64,000 nucleotides of DNA from Manis javanica (taxonomy: Eukaryota > Chordata > Mammalia > Pholidota > Manidae): NCBI RefSeq assembly GCF_040802235.1, contig NC_133169.1, forward strand, positions 41,857,034 through 41,921,033. Direction: 5' to 3'. Position numbers and translations under genes: made by a program. Of the stretch, positions 11,615 to 22,559 are shown one piece after another (the first letter of the stretch is position 1; every line of letters starts with the position of its first letter). The notes under the pieces were generated by a model. That model did not search any database, was not told the DNA's origin, and was given only the letters and a program-made list of their open reading frames with translations.

Positions 11615-12882
11615 GGTGATAGGAATAGTTTGCAGAGCTGGGACTACTGACAGCTGGAAGAACTTCCCTTATTGTTGGTTTGTGTCCTTCCTCTAGTGGC
11701 TTGTGCTGGGTAGCTGCGCACAGACAGGGCTTCCACTTCCTGCCCAGCCTCTATGGAGTTTATCTCCACTGTTGCTGTGGGCCTGGCCTGGCTCATGCTG
11801 CTGCTCCAAAGTGGTGGAGCTGCATTTGGAGGGGTAGTGGATGGGAGGCTATTTATCTCTGTAAGGGCCTCTGTGCTCCCTGCATCCCAGGGGATTAGAG
11901 TGCCCAGAGATCCCCGGATTCCCTACCTCTGGACTAAGTGTCCCTCCCTGCCCCTTTAAGACTTCCAAAAAGCACCCATCAAAACAAAACAATGACCCCA
12001 CACACACAAAAAAAAATTGCCGCTTGTTTTTCTTTATTCTCCGGCACCAGCCTCAGGCACCCACTTACTGGACTTGCTGCACTGTTTCCCTGGTATTGGG
12101 GTCCCTATCTCTTTAAGACTTCCAAAAAGTGCTTGACAAAACAAAACAACAACAACAACAACAAAATGGCCACTCGCTTTTCTTTTGTTCTCCGGTGCTG
12201 GCCTCTGATATCCGCTCGCCGGTCTTGCTGCCCTGTTTCCCTAGTATTGGCGTCCCTGTCCCTTTAAGACTTCCCAAAAGCACTCACCACAACAAAAAAA
12301 AAAAAGAAAAAAAGGTGGCCACTCCCATTTCTTTTGTTCTCTGTCGCTAGTCTCTGATACCTGCTTGCCAGTCTTGCTGCCCTGTTTCCCTAGTATTGGG
12401 GTCCCTGTCCCTTTAAGACTTCCAAAAGCACTCACCACAACAAAACAACAACAACAACAACAACAACAAAAAATGGTCGCTTGCTTTTCTTTTGTCTTCC
12501 GGCGCCGTCCTACGGTACCCTCTCACCGTTCTTGCTGCCCTGTTTCCTTAGTATCCAGGGCCCCATGCATGCACTGTGTCTGCACTCCGGTCCGGATGGC
12601 TGGGGTTGGGAGTTCAGCAGTCCTGGGCTCCCTCTCCCTTCCGCTCCTACTCCTGTCCTCCATCGGGAGCTGGGGGGAGGGGCTCTCAGGTCCTGCCAGG
12701 CTGGGGCTTACCCCCTTTGCAAAGCACTGGGTTCTCTCCGGTGTGGATGTGGTCTGGATGTTGTCCTGTGTCCTCTGGTCTTTATTCTAGGAAGAGTTGT
12801 CTTTGTTATATTTTCATAAATATATGAGGTTTTTGGGAGGAGATTTCTGCTGCTCTACTCACACTGCCATCCTGGCTCTGCC
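11615..12882 (-). promoter_or_regulatory. L1-A 5' UTR/promoter with monomer-like repeats
   Basis: GC-richer DNA upstream (in sense) of ORF1. A unit of about 150 bp recurs; the landmark TTTAAGACTTCC is seen at about 11,954, 12,112, 12,262 and 12,412. Each unit also holds a CAA/A-rich stretch and a block on the plus strand reading CTTTTCTTTTGTTCTCCGG. Tandem promoter units of this kind are known from rodent L1s. Open frames here are repeat artefacts. Confidence 0.7.
11950..12560 (-). repeat. About four ~150-bp tandem units in the L1-A 5' UTR
   Basis: Spacing between successive TTTAAGACTTCC landmarks is about 158, 150 and 150 bp. CAA-repeat lengths differ between units, so they have diverged. 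Confidence 0.75.
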
Positions 12883-13496
12883 TTACTGTGTTGTTATTTT
12901 TAAATAATGAGATGTACACTACTTATCCTCAAAATTTTAAAATATTATTGCAGTTGAGATTACAAATTATAATTAACTTTTAAATTAAAGTTCATAATAA
13001 AAATAACTAATTAGTGTTATTTATTAAAACATTGAGAAATATGGATGATGCAATTATATTTTGAAATTTTAAATGTGTTCTTGAGGGTTGTACCTTCATA
13101 TGTGCATATATTTCAAATTGTTTTTACAAATATGTATATGCAGCTTTATGAGTTATTCATTTTGTTTCAATAGATTTCCCAGTTTCAGTATCAAAAAAAT
13201 TGTCAATCCATGGCATATTTTAAGTGGGTGGCAAGTTGATATTGGACAGTAGTAATAATATTTAATATGTCTAGATTATCTGATGAATGTACCTTAAATA
13301 ACAACCACTAATTGTACACTATGTTTATTTTATAGGTATCAATATATGTAATTACAGTGTATGTGGTAGTACTTTATGTCCAAATTAAACACATAGTTAA
13401 GTTACTACTTATGCACATATCCATCACACAGTGTTTAAACTTAATTATAATGTTTGGGTTGTTATGTACAATAATTCAAATTTTAAATTAGAGTCC
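12883..13496. other. AT-rich spacer between the two long L1s
   Basis: About 0.6 kb of very AT-rich DNA with no coding frame or repeat I recognise. Confidence 0.6.
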
Positions 13497-13507
13497 ATAT
13501 GCTCTCT
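13497..13507. repeat. Target-site duplication of L1-B, left copy
   Basis: ATATGCTCTCT directly before the terminal T-run of L1-B. It matches 22,047-22,057 exactly. Confidence 0.85.
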
Positions 13508-13524
13508 TTTTTTTTTTTTTTTTT

Positions 13525-13848
13525 TGAGAGGGCATCTCTCATATTTATTGATCAAATGGTTGTTAACAACAATAAAATTCAGTATAGGGGGGTCAACGCT
13601 CAATGTACAATCATTAATCCATCTCAAGCCTAATTCTCGTCAGTCTCCAATCTTCTGAAGCATAACGAACAAGTTCTTACATGGTGAACGAATTCTTATA
13701 TAGTGAATAAATTCTTACATGGTGAACAGTACAAGGGCAGTCATCACAGAAACTTTCGGTTTTGATCATGCAATATGACCTATAAACAATCAGGTCAAAT
13801 ATGAATATTCCTTTGATTTTTGTACTTGATTTATATGTTGATCCCACA
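13525..13848 (-). repeat. L1-B tail: U3-R of a retroviral LTR
   Basis: Same segment as 4,558-4,875. Its sense start lies next to a slightly eroded polypurine-like tract, and AATAAATAT precedes the poly(A). Confidence 0.75.
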
Positions 13849-14485
13849 TTTCTCCTATTATTATTATTATTTTTATTTTTAATAAATTGCTGAAGTGGTA
13901 GGTAGATGCAAGATAAAGGTAGAAAACATAGTTTAGTGCTGTAAGAAGGCAAATGTAGATGATCAGATGATCAGGTGTGTGCCTATGGACTAAGTATTAA
14001 TCCAGGCTAGACAAGGGCAGCAAGACATCCATGGATGCAGAAGATTTCTCTCAAAGCAGGGGGGGTGAGGTTCTGAGCCACACCTCTGTTGATCCCCAAA
14101 TTCTCACCTGATGGCCCCCCTGCGACTGTGCCTGTCTTAGGTTGTTCCTCACTTGAGGAATCTTACACGCTTCTGGCTAACCAGTCATCTTCCGGGGCCA
14201 TACAGGTAAATGTAAAGTTGGTAAGTGAGAGAGAAGCCATATTGTTTGCAAAGGTTAGCTTTTTACTTCTTTGCAGATTTATGCCCTGTGGCTTCTATGC
14301 CCAGCACTTGTCTCGAGGTATCTTTACCACCTGGAGGAATTATGATACTCGGTTAATTCGATATGAGGCACGAATTCTATTTAAGGGTTGTAATTAGGAA
14401 GGAAGAAGAAAAGCTATAGATGTAGCATATGAAGGAAACTTGGGAGGATTGATTATTTCTTTGACATATCTTCTTGTATAGTACC

Positions 14486-14960
14486 TTAAGTATGTATAGG
14501 TTTTAAACTACTAACTAATTTGCACACACATATTAACATAATAGGAATACGGTGACATAAACAAAGCAAATCTATAATTACCATCCATCTCCAGTGAAGC
14601 CAAGAAAACCATTTAGGCACCCTAGGCATTTGTGAAAATTTATCTATGATATGATGGATATTGTCCAACTGTACTTGAACCATCAGACAAATTAAAGCAG
14701 CCCATTTCTGGGATCTGTTCACATCCCATATGTTCTTTTAATCATAGATAGTCTATAGTCATGAGATTTTGGAGTGCTACAACTTGCACCCCTCCCAACT
14801 CCTGGTTGAGTTCCAACAGTACAGATCCGGTCAAATTCGTTGTCTCACTGTATGCACATGCCAGCCTAGACATCTCCCTCCTCATTCTTATGGCAAGTCC
14901 AGGAGACGGTGGGCTGGATGCAGCCACAACCGCAGCATCGTCCGGATGCCTGTGGAGGCT
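14486..14960 (-). pseudogene. Class I retroviral env TM remnant in the L1-B tail
   Basis: Homologous to 5,549-6,050. Two open pieces remain: 14,927-14,742 with the heptad region (ALQNLMT) and 14,722-14,486 with the membrane-proximal region and anchor (WFSWLHWRW, then a hydrophobic run). Small deletions and stops around the cysteine motif break the frame. Confidence 0.72.
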
Positions 14961-15324
14961 TTTTGATGATCATCCCACGGCACAAGTCCTCCAGAGAGTG
15001 CTGATGCCGGAAGCTCCTCCTCATATCGTATCTTAGTTCATTTTCTGGGTATCCAAGCTAGGCCTTGATCTTCTGCGTAGAAACAAACAGACCCTTTGCC
15101 CACACTTTGACATGCCCTCTATACCACTGTGCAGAACTCATTGGAGGTCAGCACACAGTAACTGCTTTTTTTTTTTTTTTTAATTAAGAGAAAGGAATAT
15201 TATCAGAAAAGAGTACCTCCATAGCTGATCATCTGACACCCTTTAAGTGATCAACATTAAGGATATTTAAAGCATGCGTTGATCTTTGATTTACCAATAG
15301 TTTTATCCTGTTAAGGAGTAATCC

Positions 15325-15372
15325 CCCTTTTCTTTCTTTCTTTCTTTCTTTTTTTTTTTTTTAAATTTTTAA
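15325..15372 (-). repeat. Internal GAAA/A-rich tail in L1-B
   Basis: In sense a long A-run followed by GAAA units separates the L1 3' UTR from the retroviral part, at the same place as in L1-A. Another A-run at 15,165-15,181 lies inside the retroviral-side segment. Confidence 0.7.
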
Positions 15373-15374
15373 TC

Positions 15375-15703
15375 TACACTTACATGAAGAATACTATGTT
15401 TACTATGCTCTCCCCTATATCAGGTCCCCCCTAACAACCACATTATGGTTAATGTCCATCAGCTTAGCAAAATGTTGTAGAGTCACTACTTGTCCTCTCT
15501 GTGTTGTGCAGCCCACCCTCCCCTTGCTCCCTCCCCCCCATGCATGCTAATCTTAATACCCACCTTCTTCTTCCCCCCCTTATCCCTCCCTGCCCACCCA
15601 TCCTCCCCAGTTCCTTTCCCTGTGGTACCTGTTAGTCCATTTTTGGGTTCTGTAATTCTGCTGCTGTTTTGTTCCTTCAGTTTTTCCTTTGTTCCTATAC
15701 TCC
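15375..15703 (-). repeat. L1 3' UTR of L1-B
   Basis: G-rich in sense, homologous to the 3' UTRs of the other copies. It has no obvious AATAAA, unlike the retroviral tail downstream of it. Confidence 0.72.
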
Positions 15704-18700
15704 TCAGATGAGTGAAATCATTTGGTATTTCTCTTTCTCCGCTTGGCTTATTTCACTGAGCATAATACTCTCTAGCTCCATTCATGTTGCTGCAAATGGT
15801 TGGATTTTTCCACTTCTTATGGCTGAGTAGTATTCCATTGTGTATATGTACCACATCTTCTTTATCCATTCATCTACCGATGGACATTTAGGTTGCTTCC
15901 AATTCTTGGCTATTGTAAATAGTGCTGCGATAAGCATAGGAGTGCATCTGTCTTTCTCAAACTTGATTGCTGCGTTCTTAGGGTAAATTCCTAGGAGTGG
16001 AATTCCTGGGTCAAATGGTAGGTCTCTTTTGAGCATTTTGATGCACCTCCATACTGCTTTCCACAATGGTTGAACTAATTTACATTCCCACCAGCAGTGT
16101 AGGAGGGTTCCCCTTTCTCCACAGCCTCGCCAACATTTGTTGTTGTTTGTCTTTTGGATGGCAGCTATCCTTACTGGTGTGAGGTGATACCTCATTGTAG
16201 TTTTAGTTTGCATTTCTCTGATAATTAGCGATGTGGAGCATCTTTTCATGTGTCTCTTGGCCATCTGTATTTCTTTTTTGGAGAACTGTCTGTTCAGTTC
16301 CTCTGCCCATTTTTTAATTGGGTTATTTGTTTTTTGTTTGTTAAGGCGTGTGAGCTCTTTATATATTCTGGACGTCAAGCCTTTATTGGATCTGTCATTT
16401 TCAAATATATTCTCCCATACTGTAGGGTTCCTTTTTGTTCTATTGATGGTGTCTTTCGCTGTACAGAAGCTTTTCAGCTTAATGTAGTCCCACTTGCTCA
16501 TTTTTGCTGTTGTTTTCCTTGCCCTGGGAGATATGTTCAAGAAGAGATCACTCATGTTTATGTCTAAGAGGATTTTGCCTATGTTTTTTTCCAAGAGTTT
16601 AATGGTTTCATGACTTACATTCAGGTCTTTGATCCATTTTGAGTTTACCTTTGTATATGGGGTTAGACAATGGTCCAGTTTCATTCTCCTACATGTAGCT
16701 GTCCAGTTTTGCCAGCACCATCTGTTGAAGAGACTGTCATTTTGCCATTGTATGTCCATGGCTCCTTTATCAAATATTAATTGACCATATATGTTTGGGT
16801 TAATTTCTGGGGTCTCTAATCTGTTCCACTGGTCTGTGGCTCTGTTCTTGTGCCAGTACCAAATTGTCTTGATTACTATGGCTTTGTAGTAGAGCTTGAA
16901 GTTGGGGAGTGAGATCCCCCCTACTTTATTCTTCTTTTTCAGGATTGCTTTGGCTATTTGGGGTCTTTGGTGTTTCCATATGAATTTTTGAATTATTTGT
17001 TCCAATTCATTGAAGAATGTTGCTGGTAATTTGATAGGGATTGCATCAAATCTGTATATTGCTTTGGGCAGGATGGCCATTTTGACGATATTAATTCTTC
17101 CTAGCCATGAGCATGGGATGAGTTTCCATTTATTAGTGTCCCCTTTAATTTCTCTTAAGAGTGACTTGTAGTTTTCAGAGTATAAGTCTTTCACTTCTTT
17201 GGTTAGGTTTATTCCTAGGTATTTTATTCTTTTTGATGCAATGGTGAATGGAATTGTTTTCCTGATTTCTCTTTCTATTGATTCGTTGTTAGTGTATAGG
17301 AAAGCTACAGATTTCTGTGTGTTAATTTTGTATCCTGCAACTTTGCTGTATTCCGATATCAGTTCTAGTAGTTTTGGAGTGGAGTCTTTAGGGTTTTTTA
17401 TGTACAGTATCATATCATCTGCAAATAGTGACAGTTTAGCTTCTTCTTTACCAATCTGGATTCCTTGTATTTCTTTGTTTTGTCTGATTGCCGTGGCGAG
17501 GACCTCCAGTACTATGTTAAATAACAGTGGGGAGAGTGGGCATCCCTGTCTGATTCCCGATCTCAGTGGAAATGCTTTCAGCTTCTCGCTGTTCAGTATA
17601 ATGCTGGCTGTGGGTTTATCATATATGGCCTTTGTTATGTTGAGGTACTTGCCCTCTATTCCCATTTTGCTGAGAGTTTTTATCATGAATGGATGTTGAA
17701 TTTTGTCAAATGCTTTTTCAGCATCTATGGAGATGATCATGTGGTTTTTGTCTTTCTTTTTGTTGATGTGGTAGATGATGTTGATGGATTTTCGAATGTT
17801 GTACCATCCTTGCATCCCTGGGATGAACCCCACTTGGTCATGGTGTATGATCCTTTTGATATACTGTTGAATTCTGTTTGCTAATATTTTATTGAGTATT
17901 TTTGCATCTACATTCATCAGGGATATTGGTCTGTAATTTTCTTTTTTGGTGGGGTCTTTTCCTGGTTTTGGTATTAGGGTGATGTTGGCTTCATAGAATG
18001 AGTTTGGGAGTATTCCCTCTTCTTCTATTTTGTGGAACACTTTAAGGAGAATTGGTATTATGTCTTCTCTGTGTGTCTGATAAAATTCCGAGGTAAATCC
18101 GTCCAGCCCCGGGGTTTTGTTCTTGGGTAGTTTTTTGATTACTGTTTCAATTTCTTTGCTTGTAATTGGTTTGTTTAACTTTTGTGTTTCTTCCTTGGTC
18201 AGTCTTGGGAGGTTGTATTTTTCTAGGAAGTTGTCCATTTCTTCTAGGTTTTCCAGCTTGTTGGAGTATAGGTTTTCATAGTAGTCTTTAATAATTCTTT
18301 GTATTTCTGTGGAGTCTGTCGTGATTTTTCCATTCTCCTTTCTGATTATGTTGTTTTGTGTTGACTCTCTTTTTCTCTTAATAAGTTGGGGTAGAGGCTT
18401 ATCTATTTTGTTTATTTTCTCAAAGAACCAGCTCTTGGTTTCGTTGATTTTTGCTATTGTTTTATTCTTCTCAATTTTGTTTATTTCTTCTCTGATCTTT
18501 ATTATGTCCCTCCTTCTGCTGACTTTAGGCCTCATTTGTTCTTCTTTTCCAGTTTTAATAATTGTGATGTTAGACTATTCATTTGGGATTGTTCTTCCTT
18601 CTTCAAGTGTGCCTGGATTGCTATATACTTTCCTCTTAAGACTGCTTTCGCTGCATCCCACAGAAGTTGGGGCTTAGTGTTGTTGTTGTCATTTGTTTCT

Positions 18701-19545
18701 ATATATTCCTTGATCTCTATTTTGATTTGTTCATTGATCCATTGATTATTTAGTAGCATGTTGTTAAGCCTCAATGTGTTTGTGAGCCTTTTTGTTTTCT
18801 TTGTAGAATTTATTTCTACTTTCATACCTTTGTGGTCTGAAAAATTGGTTGGTAGAATTTCAATATTTTGGAATTTACTGAGGCTCTTTTTGTGAGCTAG
18901 TATGTGGTCTATTCTGGAGAATGTTCCATGTGCACTTGAGAAGAATGTATATCCTGTTGCTTTTGGATGTAGAGTTCTATAGATGTCTATTAGGTCCATC
19001 TGTTCTAGTGTGTTGTTCAGTGCCTGTGTGTCTTTACTTATTTTCTGCCCGGTGGATCTATCCTTTGGGGTGAGTGGTGTGTTGAAGTCTCCTACAATGA
19101 ATGCATTGCAGTCTATTTCCCTCTTTAGTTCTGTTAGTATTTGCTTCACATATGCTGGTGCTCCTGTATTGGGTGCATATATATTTAGAATGGTTATATC
19201 CTCTTGTTGGACTGAGCCCTTTATCATTATGTAGTGTCCTTCTTTATCTCTTGTTACTTTCTTTGTTTTCAAGTCTATTTTGTCTGATATTAGTACTGCA
19301 ACCCCTGCTTTCTTCTCTATGTTGTTTGCCTGAAATATGTTTTTTCATCCCTTGACTTTTAGTCTATGCTTATCTTTGGGTTTAAGGTGAGTTTCTTGTA
19401 AGCAGCATATAGATGGGTCTTGCTTTTTTATCCATTCTATTTCTCTGTGTCTTTTGATTGGTGCATTAAGTCCATTTACATTTAGGGTGACTATTGAGAG
19501 ATATGTACTTATTGCCATTTCAGGCTTTAGATTCGTGGTTACCAA
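15704..19545 (-). pseudogene. L1-B ORF2 (endonuclease-reverse transcriptase), few lesions
   Basis: L1 ORF2: AP-like endonuclease, reverse transcriptase and cysteine-rich C-terminus. It begins MVTTNLKPEM at 19,545. The endonuclease shows NVNGLNAPIK, QETH, GDFN and FSDH. A TGA at 19,347-19,345 replaces a Trp codon (TGG in L1-A). The frame resumes to 18,532, where a one-base slip separates the endonuclease from the 917-codon RT frame (18,535-15,782). In that frame [10 protein letters not shown] is near residues 329-338, FADD is at 371-374, and the Cys-rich C-terminus ([18 protein letters not shown]) is present. A second Trp-to-stop change at 15,784-15,782 cuts off about 26 codons; the homologous end is near 15,704. 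Confidence 0.9.
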
Positions 19546-19713
19546 AGGTTCAAGGTTAGCTTCTTTAGTATCTTACTGCCTAACTTAGCTCGCTTATTGA
19601 GCTGTTATATACACTGTCTGGAGATTCTTTTCTTCTCTCCCTTCTTATTCCTCCTCCTCCATTCTTCATATGTTGTGTGTTTTGTTCTGTGCTCTTTTTA
19701 GGGGTGCTCCCAT

Positions 19714-20637
19714 CTAGAGCAGTCCCTGTAGGATGCCCTGTAGAGGTGGTTTGTGGGAAGCAAATTCCCTCAGCTTTTGCTTGTCTGGGAATTGTTTGAT
19801 CCCACCATCATATTTAAATGATAGTCGTGCTGGATACAGTATCCTTGGTTCAAGGCCCTTCTGTTTCATTGCATTAAGTATATCATGCCATTCTCTTCTG
19901 GCCTGTAGGGTTTCTGTTGAGAAGTCTGATGTTAGCCTGATTGGTTTTCCTTTATAGGTGACCTTTTTCTCTCTAGCTGCCTTTAAAATTCTTTCCTTGT
20001 CCTTGATCCTTGCCATTTTAATTACTATGTGTCTTGGTGTTGTCCTCCTTGGATCCTTTCTCTTGGGGGTTCTGTGTAATTCCATGGTCTGTTCGATTAT
20101 TTCCTCCCCCAGTTTGGGGAAGTTTTCAGCAATTATTTCTTCAAAGACACTTTCTATCCCTTTTCCTCTTTCTTCCTCTTCTGGTATCCCTATAATACGA
20201 ATGTTATTCCTTTTGTATTGGTCACATATTTCTCTTAGTGTTGTTTCATTCCTGGAGATCCTTTTATCTCTCTCTATGTCAGCTTCTATACGTTCCTGTT
20301 CTCTGGCTTCTATTCCTTCAATGGCCTCTTGCATCTTATCCATTCTGCTTATAAATCCTTCCAGGGATTGTTTCACTTCTGTTATCTCTTTCCTGACATG
20401 TGTGATCTCCTTCCGGACTTCATCCCACTGCTCTTGCATTTTTCTCTGCATCTCATCCCACTGCTCTTGCATTTTTCTCTGCATCTCATCCCATTGCTCT
20501 TGCATTTTTCTCTGCATCTCTGTCAGCATGTTCATGATTTTTATTTTGAATTCTTTTTCAGGAGGACTAGTTAGGTCTGTCTCCTTCTCAGGTGTTGTCT
20601 CTGTGATCTTTGTCTGCCTGTAGTTTTGCCTTTTCAT
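19714..20637 (-). CDS. L1-B ORF1 protein, intact (307 aa)
   Basis: L1 ORF1p is a trimeric RNA-binding nucleic-acid chaperone that packages L1 RNA in cytoplasmic particles. The frame from ATG at 20,637 to the TAG at 19,714-19,716 is unbroken. Residues about 1-35 form a charged N-terminus, about 36-110 a heptad-rich coiled coil with three copies of an 11-residue unit (MQRKMQEQWDE type), about 130-225 the RRM region (NNIRIIGIPEEEERGKGIE) and the rest the basic C-terminal domain (RRTTPRHIVIKMARIKDKERIL). The length fits mammalian ORF1p. ORF2 lies downstream. Whether it is expressed cannot be told. Confidence 0.93.
   Translation of the reverse strand: MKRQNYRQTKITETTPEKETDLTSPPEKEFKIKIMNMLTEMQRKMQEQWDEMQRKMQEQWDEMQRKMQEQWDEVRKEITHVRKEITEVKQSLEGFISRMDKMQEAIEGIEAREQERIEADIERDKRISRNETTLREICDQYKRNNIRIIGIPEEEERGKGIESVFEEIIAENFPKLGEEIIEQTMELHRTPKRKDPRRTTPRHIVIKMARIKDKERILKAAREKKVTYKGKPIRLTSDFSTETLQARREWHDILNAMKQKGLEPRILYPARLSFKYDGGIKQFPDKQKLREFASHKPPLQGILQGLL
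20421..20519 (-). repeat. Three 33-bp tandem units in the L1-B ORF1 coiled coil
   Basis: Units begin at 20,421, 20,454 and 20,487, differ by only a base or two and keep the reading frame. L1-A has one unit. Eleven residues is close to three helical turns, so the coiled coil is lengthened in phase. Confidence 0.92.
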
Positions 20638-22046
20638 GGTGATAGAGATAGTTTGCAGAGCTGGTACAAGTGACCGCTGGAAGAGCTTCCCTTCTTGTTG
20701 GTTTGTAGCCTTTTCCTGGGAGGATAGCGACTTCTAGTGGTTTGTGCTGGGCAGCTGTGCGCAGACAGGGCTTCTGCTTCCTGCCCAGTTGCTTTGGGGT
20801 TTATCTCCACTGTTGCTGTGGGCTTGGCCTGGCTGGGGCTGTTCCTCCAAAATGGTGGAGCCCTGTTGGAGGGGGAGCGGCCAGGAGGCTATTTATCTCC
20901 GTAAGGGACCTCTGTGCTCCCTGCTGCCCAGGGGTTTAGAGTGCCCAGAGATCCCCAGATTCCCTGCCTCTGGTCTAAGTGACCTGTCCTGCCCCTTTAA
21001 GACTTCCAAAAAGCACTCTCTAAACCAAAACAACAGCAGCAACAATGAGAGAGGGAACAGAAAGAAAGAAAAAGAAAAAAAAAAAAAAAAAAAGGAAAAA
21101 ACAAGAGATTTTTTTTTTTTTGTCCTCAGGTGCCGGTCCCAGGCACCCGCTCATTGGTCCTGCTGCCCTGTCTCCCTAGCACCAAGGTCCCTGTCCTTTC
21201 AAGGCTTCCAAAAAGCACCCACCCACCGGTCCCGCAGGGAAGGAACGCTTGATATTCTTTTTCCTCAGGCACTGGTCCCAGGCACCCGCTCACCAGTCCC
21301 TCCGCCCTGCCTCCCTAGCACCGGGGTCCCTTTCCCTTCAAGTCTTCCAAAAAGCACTCACCAAAAAGAGAGATAAAAAGGGGAAAAACGCGCGATTTCT
21401 TCCGTCCTCAGGTGCCGGTCTCAGGCACCCACCCACCGGTCCTGCAGGGAAAAACGTGGGATATTCTTTGTCCTCAGGCGCCGGTCCCAGGCACCCGCTC
21501 ACCAGTCCCGCCACCCTGCCTCCCTAGCACTGGGGTCCCTGTCCCTTCAAGGCTTCCAAAAAGCGCTCGCCAAAAAAGAAAAAAAAAAAAAAAAAAGGGG
21601 GGAAAACGCGCGACCTCCTCCGTCCTCAGGCACCGGTCTCAGGCACCTGCCCGCCGGTCCCGCAGGGAGAAACGTGGGATATTCTTTGTCCTCCGGCGCC
21701 GTTCCCAGGCACCTGCTCACCGGTCCCACCACCCTGCCTCCCCAGCAACGGGGGCCCGTCCCTCTAAGGCTTCCAAAAAGCGCTCGCCAGAAAAAAAAAA
21801 AGAACCGCTCCGGTTTCTCTCCACCCGCTGGGAGCCGTGGGGAGGGGCGCTCGGGTCCCGCCGGGCCGGGGCTTGTATCTTACCCCCTTTGCAATGCGCT
21901 GGGTTCTTGCAGGTGTGGATGTGGTTTGGATGTTGTCCTGTGTCCTGTGGTCTCTATTTTAGGAAGATTTTTCTTTGTTATATTTTCATAGCTCTATGTG
22001 TTTTTGGGAGGAGATTTCCACTGCTCTACTCACGCCACCATCCTGT
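20638..22046 (-). promoter_or_regulatory. L1-B 5' UTR/promoter with tandem monomer-like repeats
   Basis: GC- and CpG-rich 1.4 kb upstream of ORF1. The landmark '(A/C)TTCCAAAAAGC' recurs at about 21,003, 21,207, 21,345, 21,553 and 21,770, and each unit holds a CCGGT(C/T)CC-type block and a poly(A)/GAAA stretch. The array is longer and younger-looking than in L1-A. The long plus-strand frames (20,744-22,065) are antisense repeat artefacts. Confidence 0.72.
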
Positions 22047-22057
22047 ATATGCTCTCT
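22047..22057. repeat. Target-site duplication of L1-B, right copy
   Basis: Exact match to 13,497-13,507, next to the L1 5' end CAGGATGG (sense). Confidence 0.85.
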
Positions 22058-22559
22058 ATTTTTAGCAGCCTATTAATGTACTGGGATAAATTTAATTGAA
22101 GTCAAAATAGAAGCACTATGAATTATTTTCATTAAATAATGAAAGTCCAAATAGGAAACTTAATGTGAGTTTCCAAGTAGCAGTCAAACATAGTTAAAAA
22201 ATTCAAAGATAGAAATTAACAACATAAAATCTGATCCTGTTTGGTAGCTGTTTAGCTGGTTCAATCTATTTCATATACTTGAATATCATGTACCTTTTCG
22301 TTGAAATGAGTACTGCAAAATCTTATTGATTTTTCAAAAAATGTGTTTTACCCATAATAGAAAGTCAAAAAGAAAACCCTGAGCAAAACCCTGAAAAAAA
22401 AATTCTCATTTATTGAAAAGTCCTTACATCATAGTTGATAAAAAAGAAGCCAACCATATAGAATAATTTCTGAAGTATTAAGTAATGTTTTAATACAGTA
22501 TTTTTTTCATTTAGCTATATAGATGTAGATATAAACCAACTTCCATGTGTTTATAAACA

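Larger units (their letters stand above)
4549..12882 (-). mobile_element. L1-A: nearly full-length chimeric LINE-1 with retroviral 3' tail
   Basis: Non-LTR retrotransposon read from 12,882 down to 4,549. Order in the sense direction: monomer-like 5' UTR, ORF1 remnant, ORF2 remnant, L1 3' UTR, degenerate internal A/GAAA tail, about 1.8 kb of retroviral env-LTR sequence, and the terminal poly(A) seen as the T-run at 4,549-4,557. The sense 5' end reads GCCAGGATGGCAG, a YY1-like GATGGC motif as found at mammalian L1 starts. Both ORFs carry several frameshifts and stops, so the copy looks dead and older than L1-B. I could not find a clean target-site duplication; GTTAT-like words near 4,542 and 12,893 are too short to trust. 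Confidence 0.92.
13508..22046 (-). mobile_element. L1-B: full-length chimeric LINE-1 with retroviral 3' tail
   Basis: Same structure as L1-A but much better preserved. Sense order: monomer-rich 5' UTR (22,046-20,638), intact ORF1, ORF2 with few lesions, 3' UTR, internal GAAA/A tail (15,372-15,325), retroviral env and LTR segment, and final poly(A) as the T-run from 13,508 to 13,524. An exact 11-bp duplication flanks it, and in sense the right-hand site begins AAAAATAGAG, consistent with an L1 endonuclease target. The 5' end CAGGATGGTGG carries a YY1-like core. Total about 8.5 kb, longer than usual for L1 because of the tail and the extended 5' UTR. Confidence 0.94.

Noticed and set aside
11950-12560. 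Regularly spaced repeats resembling a CRISPR array
   Set aside because: Eukaryotic context, units of 150 bp that repeat throughout without unique spacers, and position in an L1 5' UTR.
4542-12902. GTTAT-like words as a target-site duplication of L1-A
   Set aside because: Too short and imperfect, and the T-run makes such matches likely by chance.
16233-18677. Several hydrophobic plus-strand frames over L1 ORF2 (also at 7,282-9,608)
   Set aside because: They are the antisense of A-rich ORF2 codons, which automatically read as Phe/Leu/Ile-rich membrane-like proteins; they recur at the same places in both L1s.
20744-22065. Long plus-strand open frames (about 210 codons) over the L1-B 5' region
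   Set aside because: They are antisense to the monomer repeats of the L1 5' UTR and consist of repeated proline/serine/lysine-rich low-complexity units without any domain.
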